A stretch of 64,000 nucleotides of DNA, taken from contig CAJQKV010000014.1 in assembly GCA_905479015.1 (NCBI GenBank), positions 96,837 to 160,836 on the forward strand, in the 5' to 3' direction. The notes beneath the pieces are model-generated. The model was not told where the DNA came from. It did no database searches and saw only the letters and a list, made by a program, of their open reading frames with translations. This document shows positions 28,189 through 37,108 of this stretch, in pieces. The DNA is from an uncultured Cyclobacteriaceae bacterium (GTDB taxonomy: Bacteria > Bacteroidota > Bacteroidia > Cytophagales > Cyclobacteriaceae). Position 1 is the first letter of the stretch; every line of letters begins with the position of its first letter. The position numbers were made by a program, and so were the translations under genes.

Positions 28189-28765
28189 TAAGAACCGTAA
28201 GAGATCAGATTCTAGCGTATTGAGTAGACTCACTACTCGTAGATAAGTCTATATTGAATTTTAGAATATCAAGATGACTATTTTTTTTAGCAAATAGTAT
28301 CCTAAAATTAGCAGATTTCCAACGCATTCCACAGGAGATATTCAGCCTTATCTAGCATGTTATTAAATCTATTACCAACTTCAAAACCGTTATTGATTTG
28401 TATTATACTTGTATTTTTATTTTTTTCAGTTCATTTATTATCTCAAATAAAAATCATGCGCAGTACATCTTAACAATACAAATTGATGTTTTAAACATCA
28501 TGAAAAGTGAAGTAAATAATACTTATTCTATGCTTTTTTGGTCTCCATCAGAAGTCCAAAAATGAAAACTTCAACATCAAAGCAATAATAAATTTTGAAA
28601 CAACCATTCTAAATTCAACTTATCATGCCAATTTGGAAATGTCAGTTAAGGATTCGCAAAAAAAGAAAAAATAGTGCCCAAGAAGAAAAGGATAGATTCT
28701 AGTATTCATGGTTCCTTTGATTACGTATGCCTTAACTATAAAATGAGTGTTATCTATTCCCTTTT
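28189..28765. other. gene-poor decayed region
   Basis: No full gene. A 38-codon frame at 28357-28473 has a strongly hydrophobic signal-like start (ICIILVFLFFSVHLLSQ), followed by short broken frames. This could be the leftover front of an exported protein. A 6-bp-arm hairpin (28222-28238) is minor. Together with the GH9 remnant this looks like a patch under erosion. Confidence 0.4.
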
Positions 28766-28793
28766 TTGAATGCTAAAAGTTCCTTTATCTTTG
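28766..28793 (+). promoter_or_regulatory. TTG/TAnnTTTG promoter for alpha/beta hydrolase
   Basis: TTG at 28766-28768 and TATCTTTG at 28786-28793 (exact TAnnTTTG), 17 bp apart, 25 bp before the start codon of the hydrolase lipoprotein. The best-fitting promoter seen in the window. Confidence 0.55.
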
Positions 28794-28818
28794 CACTTAC
28801 TCAATAGATATTTCCAGA

Positions 28819-29772
28819 ATGAATAGAATTTTAGCTTTTGCGTTTGTTTCCTTATTAATTGCCTGTAAGCCAACCTCTCAAAATAAATATGAATTACTGA
28901 ACAAGGATGCTGCGTTCAGAGCTGAAATTAGCACCCGAACGGGAGGTTCTTTTGTCGAGTTGAGCGAAGGCTATACCTACTACCAAGAAGCCAATAAAAA
29001 TTCACAAAAATCAACCGTGATACTTGTGCATGGCTTTTCTGTCCCCTCTTATATATGGGAGACGACGTATGAGGCTTTGATTGAAAAGGAATTTCACGTG
29101 GTGGTCCTCGATCTTTATGGAAGAGGGTTTTCAGACAATCCAGATACCGATTATACAGATCGCTTAATGGCCAATCAAGTATTGGAACTCATCAATCACC
29201 TCCATATTACCCAAGCCCATTTGGTGGGCTTATCGAATGGTGGACGGATCATTTCCCAAGCTGCTGTTCTACAACCTCAGCTGGTTCAATCACTGATTTA
29301 TGTTTCTTCCAATAGCTTTGAAGATATTGAGGTAACAAAAGATGTTTCGGTTTCAACTGATGAAATCGCTGAATTCATTTCGCGCTATCCAGCCATTGCC
29401 TTGGGACAATTAGATGATTTCTTTGACCCTACCCAATTCCCAAATTGGCCCGAAAAATATACTGCTTTACAACAATATAAAGGGTTTGCACAAGCGTTGA
29501 TTTCTACTCGAAAAAATCATACCACAATGGACGTCATTCATCAAAAAATCAATGATCTCAATCTTCCAGTCTATACCATATGGGGCGTTGCGGATCAGGT
29601 AGTCTTATATGATGAGTTTAAAGATAAACTTCAAAGATTACTCCCCAATAGACAAGAATTTTTCATTGAGCAATCGGCGCATTTACCGCAAATGGAAAAT
29701 GAAATCGCTTTTGAAGAGCTGCTTATAACTGAAATCTTGGTACAAGATGAAGTCCCGGTCATTGTTGAGTAA
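28819..29772 (+). CDS. alpha/beta-hydrolase lipoprotein
   Basis: 317 residues with an N-terminal lipoprotein signal and lipobox LLIAC (Cys at residue 16), so it is anchored in the envelope. Oxyanion-hole motif HGFSVPSYIWE, nucleophile elbow GLSNGGR, acidic residue in WGVADQVV and His in QSAHLPQMEN form a full catalytic triad. The overall pattern resembles the abhydrolase_1 group (esterases, epoxide hydrolases, C-C hydrolases). Substrate unknown. It sits alone 113 bp before the penicillin-acylase gene on the same strand; the two may share surface hydrolysis of amide or ester substrates but need not be one operon. Confidence 0.92.
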   Translation: MNRILAFAFVSLLIACKPTSQNKYELLNKDAAFRAEISTRTGGSFVELSEGYTYYQEANKNSQKSTVILVHGFSVPSYIWETTYEALIEKEFHVVVLDLYGRGFSDNPDTDYTDRLMANQVLELINHLHITQAHLVGLSNGGRIISQAAVLQPQLVQSLIYVSSNSFEDIEVTKDVSVSTDEIAEFISRYPAIALGQLDDFFDPTQFPNWPEKYTALQQYKGFAQALISTRKNHTTMDVIHQKINDLNLPVYTIWGVADQVVLYDEFKDKLQRLLPNRQEFFIEQSAHLPQMENEIAFEELLITEILVQDEVPVIVE

Positions 29773-29885
29773 ATGAGGCTTCATTTCACCGAACGTCCCC
29801 ATTAGCATCCGTTCATCTCATTCTACACTGTTTAAGTAACCCAGTTCAAGTAAATTATTCTTGGATCAGCTTATCTTAAAACACT

Positions 29886-32294
29886 ATGAAAACATTACAC
29901 CCCTATTCTTTACTCCTCTTTGGCTGCTTATTATGGTCATGTAAATCCTCAACTGAAAATACAGAAAAAATAAATATTCCTGGACTGAAGGCCCCCGTTG
30001 AGATTCTCAGGGATCAATGGGGCATCAATCATATCTATGCAGAAAATCAAGAAGACTTATTTTTTGCCCAAGGCTATGCTGCAGCTAAAGACCGGCTCTT
30101 TCAATTTGAAATTTGGAGAAGGCAAGCTACGGGTACTACTGCTGAAATGTTAGGGCCAAGAGCATTAAAAAGAGATATTGGCGCGCGTTTGTTTAAATAC
30201 AGAGGTAATATGCAGGACGAAATGAATCATTATCATGAGGATGGTGTAGCGATCATCGAAGCTTATACCCATGGCGTAAATGCTTACATCGATGAGGTTT
30301 TAAAACAGCCTGAAGAACTACCCATAGAATTTAAATTACTGGGTCTAGTCCCACAAAAATGGACTCCCGAGGTGGTTATCTCTCGACATCAAGGTTTACT
30401 AGGTAATATAACTCAAGAACTAAATATAGGTCGTGCCGTGGCTGCCATAGGACCTAACGCTGTTAAAAACCTCATGTGGTTTCACCCAAAAGATCCCAAT
30501 ATCACCCTTGATCCAAGTATTACGGAGGAAGTGCTTTCTTTAGATATTTTGGAGCTCTATGAAGCTTATCGAGCAGGTATTAAATTTGATGCCGCAGACC
30601 TACTCCCTAAATACGCGAGTAAAGTAAGTTTATTAGAGGAACCAAAAAACGAAACTATTCCAGATGATTCACATAGCATAGGTAGTAATAACTGGGTAAT
30701 CAGTGGCAGTAAAATGAAAGACGGGAATACCTACATGGCCAACGATCCACATCGTAAAGTTGCGGTACCCTCCCTTCGTTATATGGTTCATTTAAGTGCC
30801 CCTGGTTGGGAGGTAATAGGAGGTGGCGAACCTGAAATACCGGGGATATCAATAGGTCATAATACTTTTGGCGCTTGGGGGTTGACGGTTTACCGCACCG
30901 ATGGGGAAGATTTATATATCTATGACCTCAATCCAGACAATTATCGGCAATATCTTTATAATAATGAATGGATCGATATGCGTTCAATTACCGAAACCAT
31001 CCAGGTCAAGAATCAAGCCGATGTAGAGGTTCAGCTTGATTATAGCCTCCATGGGCCGATAACCTTAATCGATACCCTAGGTTTGAAAGCTTATGCCGTT
31101 AAGTGTGCCTGGCTAGAACCGGGAGGGTCTCCTTATTTAGCCAGTTTAAGAATGGATCAGTCCAAAAGTTGGGAAGAATTTCGAGCCGCCTGCAATTACA
31201 GTCATATTCCCGGTGAAAACATGATCTGGGCAGATAAAGCAGGAAACATTGGATGGCAAGCAGTAGGTATTGCACCTATTAGAAATAACTTCAGTGGCCT
31301 AGTACCTGTACCTGGGAATGGAACCTATGAATGGGATGGCTATCTGCCTATCATCGAAAAGCCCAATACCTTCAACCCTGCAAAAGGATTTATCGCTACC
31401 GCCAATCAAAATGTGACTCCAGAAAATTATACTCACTGGAATGCTGTTGGTTATACCTGGTCAGACCCCTTTCGCGGTAATCGCATCGATGAGGTTCTTT
31501 CCCCCCATGATTCATTGACCCTAGAAGATCTGACATCTCTTCAAGTTGATTATCTCTCGCTTCCCGCCAGAGCCCTCACTCCCATGCTATTAAAAATACC
31601 TTTCCAGGGACGTAATAATAAGGCAAAATCTAGGCTAGAGGGTTGGGATTATCGACTGAATGCCCCTTCCATTGAAGCTGCCATATATACGGCGTTTGAA
31701 AGGGAACTTGAACGGCTCGCATATGAACATTTGGTTCCTACAGAAGTGCAGTCCTTTATCACAAGAATCAATTTAACCAAGCTTATTGGCTGGCTTAGCG
31801 AACCGAGCTCAGAGATCTTTGGATCAATTCCGGAGAAAACCCGTACAGCATTACTTACCAAGGCATTCCAACGAGGCGTTGAAAGCCTTACTCAAAAATT
31901 AGGTTCAGACATGACCCAGTGGCAATATGGGCAAGCAAAATTAAAGCATACTTACCTTGAGCATGCTTTGGGTAAATGGGTAGATGAGAAAACTCAAAAA
32001 CTTCTTAATTTAGGTCCGCTACCAAGGGGTGGAAATGCCTATACACCCGGTTCCACAGGCGCTGATTATCAACAGAGAAGTGGCGCCTCATTTAGGATGA
32101 TCGTCAATACAGGAGATTGGGATGCCGCCATTGCCACAAACGGTCCCGGTCAGTCAGGAAATCCAGCGAGCCCCTTTTATAACAATTTGTTTGAACCTTG
32201 GACCCAAGACCGGTACTTTCCCCTCTATTTTGACCGGTCCAAAATAGAAGCTGTAACCGTTCACACGAACATGCTCATGCCTGATCCGAAATGA
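29886..32294 (+). CDS. penicillin acylase-family lipoprotein (Ntn hydrolase)
   Basis: An 802-residue N-terminal-nucleophile hydrolase precursor. Signal with lipobox LLWSC (Cys ~19), an alpha-chain region with WGINHIYAENQEDLFFAQGYAAAKDRLFQ, a spacer, then the autocatalytic cleavage site before Ser267 in IGSNNW, with NDPHRKVAVPSLRYMVHLS right after it, as in family beta chains. These enzymes hydrolyse amides such as acyl-homoserine lactones, penicillins, or N-acyl amino acids; specificity cannot be read. The lipoprotein anchor means the enzyme is envelope-bound rather than soluble periplasmic. Located 21 bp before the convergent Rieske gene. Confidence 0.93.
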   Translation: MKTLHPYSLLLFGCLLWSCKSSTENTEKINIPGLKAPVEILRDQWGINHIYAENQEDLFFAQGYAAAKDRLFQFEIWRRQATGTTAEMLGPRALKRDIGARLFKYRGNMQDEMNHYHEDGVAIIEAYTHGVNAYIDEVLKQPEELPIEFKLLGLVPQKWTPEVVISRHQGLLGNITQELNIGRAVAAIGPNAVKNLMWFHPKDPNITLDPSITEEVLSLDILELYEAYRAGIKFDAADLLPKYASKVSLLEEPKNETIPDDSHSIGSNNWVISGSKMKDGNTYMANDPHRKVAVPSLRYMVHLSAPGWEVIGGGEPEIPGISIGHNTFGAWGLTVYRTDGEDLYIYDLNPDNYRQYLYNNEWIDMRSITETIQVKNQADVEVQLDYSLHGPITLIDTLGLKAYAVKCAWLEPGGSPYLASLRMDQSKSWEEFRAACNYSHIPGENMIWADKAGNIGWQAVGIAPIRNNFSGLVPVPGNGTYEWDGYLPIIEKPNTFNPAKGFIATANQNVTPENYTHWNAVGYTWSDPFRGNRIDEVLSPHDSLTLEDLTSLQVDYLSLPARALTPMLLKIPFQGRNNKAKSRLEGWDYRLNAPSIEAAIYTAFERELERLAYEHLVPTEVQSFITRINLTKLIGWLSEPSSEIFGSIPEKTRTALLTKAFQRGVESLTQKLGSDMTQWQYGQAKLKHTYLEHALGKWVDEKTQKLLNLGPLPRGGNAYTPGSTGADYQQRSGASFRMIVNTGDWDAAIATNGPGQSGNPASPFYNNLFEPWTQDRYFPLYFDRSKIEAVTVHTNMLMPDPK

Positions 32295-32315
32295 CTCTTT
32301 TAATGGCCCAGTGTA

Positions 32316-32759
32316 CTAAGAATAAACACGCAGGAGGGTTCCTGATAAAGAGGTATTATAAATCAAAATCCCTTTGGATCCGTTGCTGTTCAATCCTTTT
32401 CCCTCTAGATCAAAAATAGCCCCATGCTCGGTACAATAAAAATCATTATTGGAGGATCTATAGGTTACTTTTTCTTTTCCTTCATGACTACAAATTTGAG
32501 TAACTGCTACAAACGTCCCTTCGGAAACAGCAGCAATAACTACCTTATTTATACGCACATACCCCCCTACAGCATTCAAAGCATCATAAGCCGATTCATC
32601 TAAATCCAAAGTAAAATTTACTTCTCCACCTATATAATCATCGTCTTCATCATCGCAACTTGAAAGGCTTCCCAAGCAATAGGTAGCCATAATCGCTCCG
32701 GTACCTAAACCTAATTTTGATAAAAACTGCTTCCGATTGATGACTTCTTGTTTCTTCAT
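32316..32759 (-). CDS. Rieske [2Fe-2S] lipoprotein
   Basis: 147-residue exported Rieske protein. The N-terminus has NRKQFLSKLGLGTGA, a Tat-like segment with an Arg-Lys pair (not the canonical Arg-Arg), followed by a lipobox SLSSC. Cluster motifs CSHEG (Cys and His ligands) and CTEHGAIF (Cys and His) are both present. An acidic run of Asp/Glu follows the lipid anchor. Last gene of the four-gene cluster with cytochrome c, DUF5777 and YceI, 23 bp after the YceI gene. It likely moves electrons at the envelope; partner unknown. Confidence 0.93.
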   Translation of the reverse strand: MKKQEVINRKQFLSKLGLGTGAIMATYCLGSLSSCDDEDDDYIGGEVNFTLDLDESAYDALNAVGGYVRINKVVIAAVSEGTFVAVTQICSHEGKEKVTYRSSNNDFYCTEHGAIFDLEGKGLNSNGSKGILIYNTSLSGTLLRVYS

Positions 32760-32782
32760 GAAATGGGTTTAATAAAGAATAA

Positions 32783-33340
32783 TTACGGCTTAAGTTCAGT
32801 TAAATGGATTTCAATATCCACAGCTATGATTTCTGCAATTTTTTGAAATAATAAAGAAGGTATTTCAATATCATGATCTTCCAAGGCCACATCAAATTTT
32901 CCTTGCACCTTAATCCCTTTTTTCTCATCTGATATATCAATCACTATCGTTCGCTCCTGTGCAATGCCATGAATCATCAGTTCTCCCTGCGCCTCAAAAA
33001 TGGTGTTTTCTATTTTCCCCAATTCGAACTTACGGTTTAATTTTCCTTTAAACATTGCTGTAGGGAATTTCTCCGACTCTAAATAATTTTCATTGAAATG
33101 CTCCTGCATCAGTTGATTTGGGAACTCAAAGGAGGTAATAGGTATTCTTAAAAAAAAAGCCCCATCTTCCAAATTTAAAATAGCCTGACTCGCCGTGTTC
33201 ACTGCTGCAATATCTTCTAACAATCCATCAGAGAAAAAACTAATGGTAGAGCTCTTAATACCCATTTTCTGGGCTTCAAGACTGTAGCTTGCAAAAATGA
33301 ACATTATAATGAGCAGATAAAGGCTCCCTTTTTTTTTCAT
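32783..33340 (-). CDS. YceI-family periplasmic lipid-binding protein
   Basis: 185-residue exported protein. The signal peptide starts MKKKGSLYLLIIMFIFASY and ends near SLEAQ. The rest has the YceI lipocalin-like fold pattern: FKGKLNRKFELGKIE, GELMIHGIAQERTIVIDI and VALEDHDIEIP. YceI proteins bind long isoprenoid or similar hydrophobic chains, sometimes quinones. I take ATG at 33340, directly before the hydrophobic core, over a longer start that overlaps the DUF5777 gene. It lies 7 bp after DUF5777 and 23 bp before Rieske. Confidence 0.9.
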   Translation of the reverse strand: MKKKGSLYLLIIMFIFASYSLEAQKMGIKSSTISFFSDGLLEDIAAVNTASQAILNLEDGAFFLRIPITSFEFPNQLMQEHFNENYLESEKFPTAMFKGKLNRKFELGKIENTIFEAQGELMIHGIAQERTIVIDISDEKKGIKVQGKFDVALEDHDIEIPSLLFQKIAEIIAVDIEIHLTELKP

Positions 33341-33347
33341 ATTAAAT

Positions 33348-34244
33348 CTAGTGTTTGAGTACAAATTCCCGGGTAATATTAAAACCAAAATGAATGCCTC
33401 CTGCTGACCACTGATCATTGGTTTCAGTTAAGAATCCCATTTCTACCATTGGTAATGAATTGGTAAACTGCAACTGAAAAACATGTCCGCCAGTCTCAAT
33501 ATCCACACCTACCGAAAAGCTATCATAAAAATCATTGATATTGGCAGCGTCATCATTGAACTGGATTCTGTAACTGTACTCAGCATTAATCGATACTCTT
33601 TTTGAAACCTTGATCCTTCCACCTGCCGCCAATACGGGTATATCTGACTGATCTGTGGCGGTCGTCACTAAATTATAATGCACCCAACTGGGTACCAACT
33701 CTAATGATAAACGATCACTGAACTTTCTAGCCAAGACCAGCTGATGGACATACGTTAATCTTGACCGAAAATAATTTTCTCTAGTTTCATCTGCAAAACG
33801 TAAAGAATTAATTGCAATAGAACTGACGCCTACCATACTTAATGGAAATCCATTGTTTTTTTGACTGACTATTGAATACTTAACAAATCCATCATAAATT
33901 TTTTTATAGGAATTACGGCCTAAACCTATAGCTAGACGATCACTCAGTCCATAATCTAAACCAATTCTTATGGTGCTTTGGTCTAATCCCCACAATTCAT
34001 AAGCTCCTCCATTGAGTCGCCCAAACCTATGTGAAATCCGCATTTCCAAATTCCCTGCTGCCACACGTTCATTGGTGTGGAGATTGATCACTTTTCCAGA
34101 CTTAAAGGTAGCCATCACTTCCTGTGGGGGTAAGGGAGCGAGCTCATCCAATAAAGATTCCAAATCCTCTTGGGCGTCTGCCACACAAAAAAAGAACATA
34201 CCCAATAAATAAATATAAATTCTACTAGTCATTTGATGCGCCAT
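33348..34244 (-). CDS. DUF5777 family outer-membrane beta-barrel protein
   Basis: 298 residues with signal peptide (cleavage near FFCVADAQ), then alternating-polarity strands throughout, e.g. GNLEMRISHRFGRLNGGAYE and AELWGLDQSTIRIGLDYG-type repeats, typical of an outer-membrane barrel. The C-terminal half ends VLKH. DUF5777 proteins are found in Bacteroidota and function is unknown. The start overlaps the cytochrome c gene by 20 bp, so these two are tightly coupled. In this cluster it is the candidate surface or pore component for the redox proteins around it. Confidence 0.88.
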   Translation of the reverse strand: MAHQMTSRIYIYLLGMFFFCVADAQEDLESLLDELAPLPPQEVMATFKSGKVINLHTNERVAAGNLEMRISHRFGRLNGGAYELWGLDQSTIRIGLDYGLSDRLAIGLGRNSYKKIYDGFVKYSIVSQKNNGFPLSMVGVSSIAINSLRFADETRENYFRSRLTYVHQLVLARKFSDRLSLELVPSWVHYNLVTTATDQSDIPVLAAGGRIKVSKRVSINAEYSYRIQFNDDAANINDFYDSFSVGVDIETGGHVFQLQFTNSLPMVEMGFLTETNDQWSAGGIHFGFNITREFVLKH

Positions 34245-34620
34245 TGTCTATCCATGTTTGAACCTTTGCAATATCGCATGCAGGTAATTTTGCCCCTGAT
34301 TTCGGCATGGCCTGATAGCCAGATTCATGATTGATGCTACCCATCAGCTTGCCATTATCCACATATTTGGAAAGCAAGGCATAATCATCCAAAACAATAT
34401 TAGCCCCTATTGAAGCCGCTGAAGAGGTGCTGTGGCAAACAGTACAATGCGTATTCAGCAGTGCTTTCACTTCTATACCATAGGTAATCTCAGTCAAGTC
34501 ACAGGTCTCTATTAAACTCCCATATAAGTCTTCTTCGTTTTCGTAGTAGCAAGAAGTGCACCATAAAAAAGAAAGTATCACTACAATTTTCGGTTTAAAA
34601 TATTTCCCAATCACCGTCAT
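34225..34620 (-). CDS. c-type cytochrome lipoprotein
   Basis: 131 residues. Signal with lipobox WCTSC (Cys ~24), then a single haem-binding motif CTVCHS (CxxCH) and a distal methionine candidate in YQAMPKSGAK. The motif and spacing are like single-haem cytochromes of the planctomycete-type c domain. It is first in the cluster and overlaps DUF5777 by 20 bp. An envelope-anchored electron carrier; redox partner is presumably the Rieske lipoprotein or a terminal oxidase elsewhere. Confidence 0.9.
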   Translation of the reverse strand: MTVIGKYFKPKIVVILSFLWCTSCYYENEEDLYGSLIETCDLTEITYGIEVKALLNTHCTVCHSTSSAASIGANIVLDDYALLSKYVDNGKLMGSINHESGYQAMPKSGAKLPACDIAKVQTWIDNGASND

Positions 34621-34716
34621 TTATTTATCCTTGATGTTATTAAAATATGAACTTTCATGCAAAGCATTAAATTATTGAGTCCCTAATAATATTTGAAATA
34701 AAAGGATACACTCATT

Positions 34717-34743
34717 AATATGAAAAGCTCCGCTTTTGATATT
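34717..34743. other. stem-loop in cytochrome/DUF3089 gap
   Basis: AAAAGC-TCC-GCTTTT forms a 6-bp hairpin, extended beyond a G/G mismatch by AATAT/ATATT. No T-run follows on either strand, so it is not a standard terminator. It lies between two minus-strand genes and may mark the 3' end of DUF3089 mRNA or an operator for the redox cluster. Confidence 0.4.
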
Positions 34744-34884
34744 CCTTGATCGAGATGCCATCTGTATGTAGAATTCACTCTGGGCGCCCTAACTTCAGCA
34801 AATCTAACTCATTACCTTCTATGTAAAGTTAAATGATTTGCCTCTCTTTAGTTAAGTACATATATTTTATATCGGTTTAGTTGC

Positions 34885-35859
34885 TTATAAAGTATTCATC
34901 TTTATATAATACGAAGTTCGTAATCTTGCATTCTGCCGAATATCCTCCCAAAAAAGGTTTACATCTCCACGATGAAAATCTTTTGCTTTTCTACTAATAA
35001 GTCCCAATGGGAATTTTATGTGATCTATAAATATTGCTCCATCCACCAAATGCGTCTTAAAGGCATGCTGATAAACCTTGTTATTGGTAAATAGAAATCC
35101 TTTATGATCCTTCTTCGCTCCAACCACTGATAGGTCCCAAGTAATTGGATTAATGACCGCCCTACCCTGATACCACTTTCGGTATCTCTCAGTTTGATAC
35201 TCTTTTTTAAGGGTATTCCAGGTTAAAAACCCTCCCGTCTCATGCGGCTCGATCATCAAAGAAATACTTTTAAATGTATCTTTATCAATACCTATACCCG
35301 GAAGGTAAGCTGCGATCAATTTGTCTTGTAAGGGTTGCTTATCAAAAAAATCTTTCAGCAGCATTTTCAAATGAAAAGATCCTTGACTATGTCCTGCCAA
35401 TATAATGGCATTGCCCCTATTATGATGTTTCAAATAAAACTGAAAAGAAGCCTTAACGTCTTCATATGCCATTCTTAATGCTACCTCCCCTCCCACTTCC
35501 AAATTACTGAAGGACCTTATATGGGCCTGCCTATAAAAAGGGACATATACATTTCCTAACTCGGCCCATGCGGAGGCTTGATATTTAACTACATAATTAA
35601 TCACCCCTCCTTTATGACGTGGGTCTTCGATCTCATAATTCCATCGAAAATCATTAGGATCGGTCAATAATGTAGGATAGACATAAAAAATATCGACACT
35701 TTTGAAAGGTGCTGCCTCAATAAAAGGCGCCCAAGGTTTTAAGGTATCACTGGGAAGAACTGCCCAATTTCCTTCATTTTCATAATCCAATGCCCTATTT
35801 AATTGTCCAAAGGAACATTGAACAAACATTGACCCTATCAATACTAGAATAAGTCTCAT
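34885..35859 (-). CDS. DUF3089 domain-containing alpha/beta hydrolase
   Basis: 324-residue exported protein (signal ending near CSFGQ). The family-specific DIFYVYPTLLTDP segment, the nucleophile elbow AGHSQGSFH and later HETGGFLTWNT fit DUF3089, a little-characterised alpha/beta-hydrolase family. C-terminal KVYQHAFKTHLVDGAIF would place the His region. Probably a secreted esterase or lipase-like enzyme. Monocistronic by spacing (133 bp upstream, 264 bp downstream). Substrate unknown. Confidence 0.87.
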   Translation of the reverse strand: MRLILVLIGSMFVQCSFGQLNRALDYENEGNWAVLPSDTLKPWAPFIEAAPFKSVDIFYVYPTLLTDPNDFRWNYEIEDPRHKGGVINYVVKYQASAWAELGNVYVPFYRQAHIRSFSNLEVGGEVALRMAYEDVKASFQFYLKHHNRGNAIILAGHSQGSFHLKMLLKDFFDKQPLQDKLIAAYLPGIGIDKDTFKSISLMIEPHETGGFLTWNTLKKEYQTERYRKWYQGRAVINPITWDLSVVGAKKDHKGFLFTNNKVYQHAFKTHLVDGAIFIDHIKFPLGLISRKAKDFHRGDVNLFWEDIRQNARLRTSYYIKMNTL

Positions 35860-35992
35860 CCCTATTATTATTGAAGTTTTTTAAACATAATTTTATGAAA
35901 AAGCAATAAGATAAAACTTGTTATTCAAAACAGAAAAATAATAAAACATATCCTTAATGTCATACCAACGTAAGGGTATTTGAGTTTAATAG

Positions 35993-36958
35993 TTAAAAAT
36001 AGGCCTTAACACTTGCCATCATTTGCTGAAGTTTCATACTCATTTCATGGGGCATAATGACCGATTGTTTTCTCCCCAAAAGCAAATCTTCGTTCATACT
36101 GTACGTCTCATAATGGTAGCCAAAAGAATCTCTGAGCCCCTCATAATGATCAATGATATGGTCCCCTTCATATAAAAAGCATTCGGATGCCCTCCAGAAA
36201 TCTGGTAGGGCAATATAGCCCTTTTCACCGATGATATAAGCCCAATTATTCAACTTAGCTCTAAATGAAGCACACAAATTCGCGAGGGAGCCGTCACCGT
36301 ACTCAAAGAGCATCGTTACTTCCGAATCAACTCCTGTTTTGGCTTTTTGCACGACGACCTTGACCTCCTCTGGTAAAGCATCGATCATCAATGCCGTCAC
36401 TGCGATGGGATAAATTCCCATATCTAGTAAAACTCCGCCCGCTAAATGAGGATTGTACATGCGGCTCATGGGATCATATTGAGTCGGGTATCCAAAATCA
36501 GCTTTTATTTGTAATATTTTTCCTATTCTGCCAGATTTCACCCATTCTTGGCTTCTGATGATTGCCGGAAGAAAATAAGTCCACATGGCCTCCATTAAAT
36601 AGCCCGAACTCGCCTTTGCTATTTGAATGAGTTCAACCAGCTCGCTAGGATTGATGGCTATTGGCTTTTCACACATCACTGCTTTTCCTGCTTGTAATGC
36701 GGCTTTAGCGTTTTCAAAATGGAAATTATGAGGCGTTGCGATATAAACGGCATCTACATCATCATCATCATACAGACTCTGATAGCCTTCATAGGCTTTG
36801 GCTATACTGTATGTATCTGCAAAAGCCTGAGCGCGTCCTTTGTCCCGTGAAGCTACGGCGATCAATTCTCCGTTGTCGACCCAGCGAAAATCGTTCGCAA
36901 ACTGATGTGCTATGATTCCAGGACCTACAATACCCCATTTTATTTTCTTGTTTATCAT
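35993..36958 (-). CDS. Gfo/Idh/MocA family oxidoreductase (cytoplasmic)
   Basis: 321 residues, no signal peptide. Rossmann motif GIVGPGIIAHQFANDF at the start, the EKPIAINPSEL segment with catalytic Lys (~residue 97), and GGVLLDMGIYPI for the substrate side. Typical NAD(P)-dependent dehydrogenase acting on a sugar, inositol or similar polyol. Related to, but not a close copy of, the exported paralogues at 48-54 kb. Standing alone; divergent from the large Asp-box gene. Confidence 0.92.
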   Translation of the reverse strand: MINKKIKWGIVGPGIIAHQFANDFRWVDNGELIAVASRDKGRAQAFADTYSIAKAYEGYQSLYDDDDVDAVYIATPHNFHFENAKAALQAGKAVMCEKPIAINPSELVELIQIAKASSGYLMEAMWTYFLPAIIRSQEWVKSGRIGKILQIKADFGYPTQYDPMSRMYNPHLAGGVLLDMGIYPIAVTALMIDALPEEVKVVVQKAKTGVDSEVTMLFEYGDGSLANLCASFRAKLNNWAYIIGEKGYIALPDFWRASECFLYEGDHIIDHYEGLRDSFGYHYETYSMNEDLLLGRKQSVIMPHEMSMKLQQMMASVKAYF

Positions 36959-37108
36959 CTCTTCCGATAAAGTAACTTATAATTTGCTCAAAATAAATTA
37001 AATTAGAGATTATATGTATGTTGAATCTTGATTGAGATTGCTCTTGCTTAATGAGACAAGTACTATGTCTCACTTCCGCATGCTTTGATCCATTTAAAAG
37101 AGAAGATT

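Noticed and set aside
28357..28473. 38-codon frame with a hydrophobic signal-like start
   Set aside because: Too short for a gene, followed by broken frames; treated as a possible remnant only.
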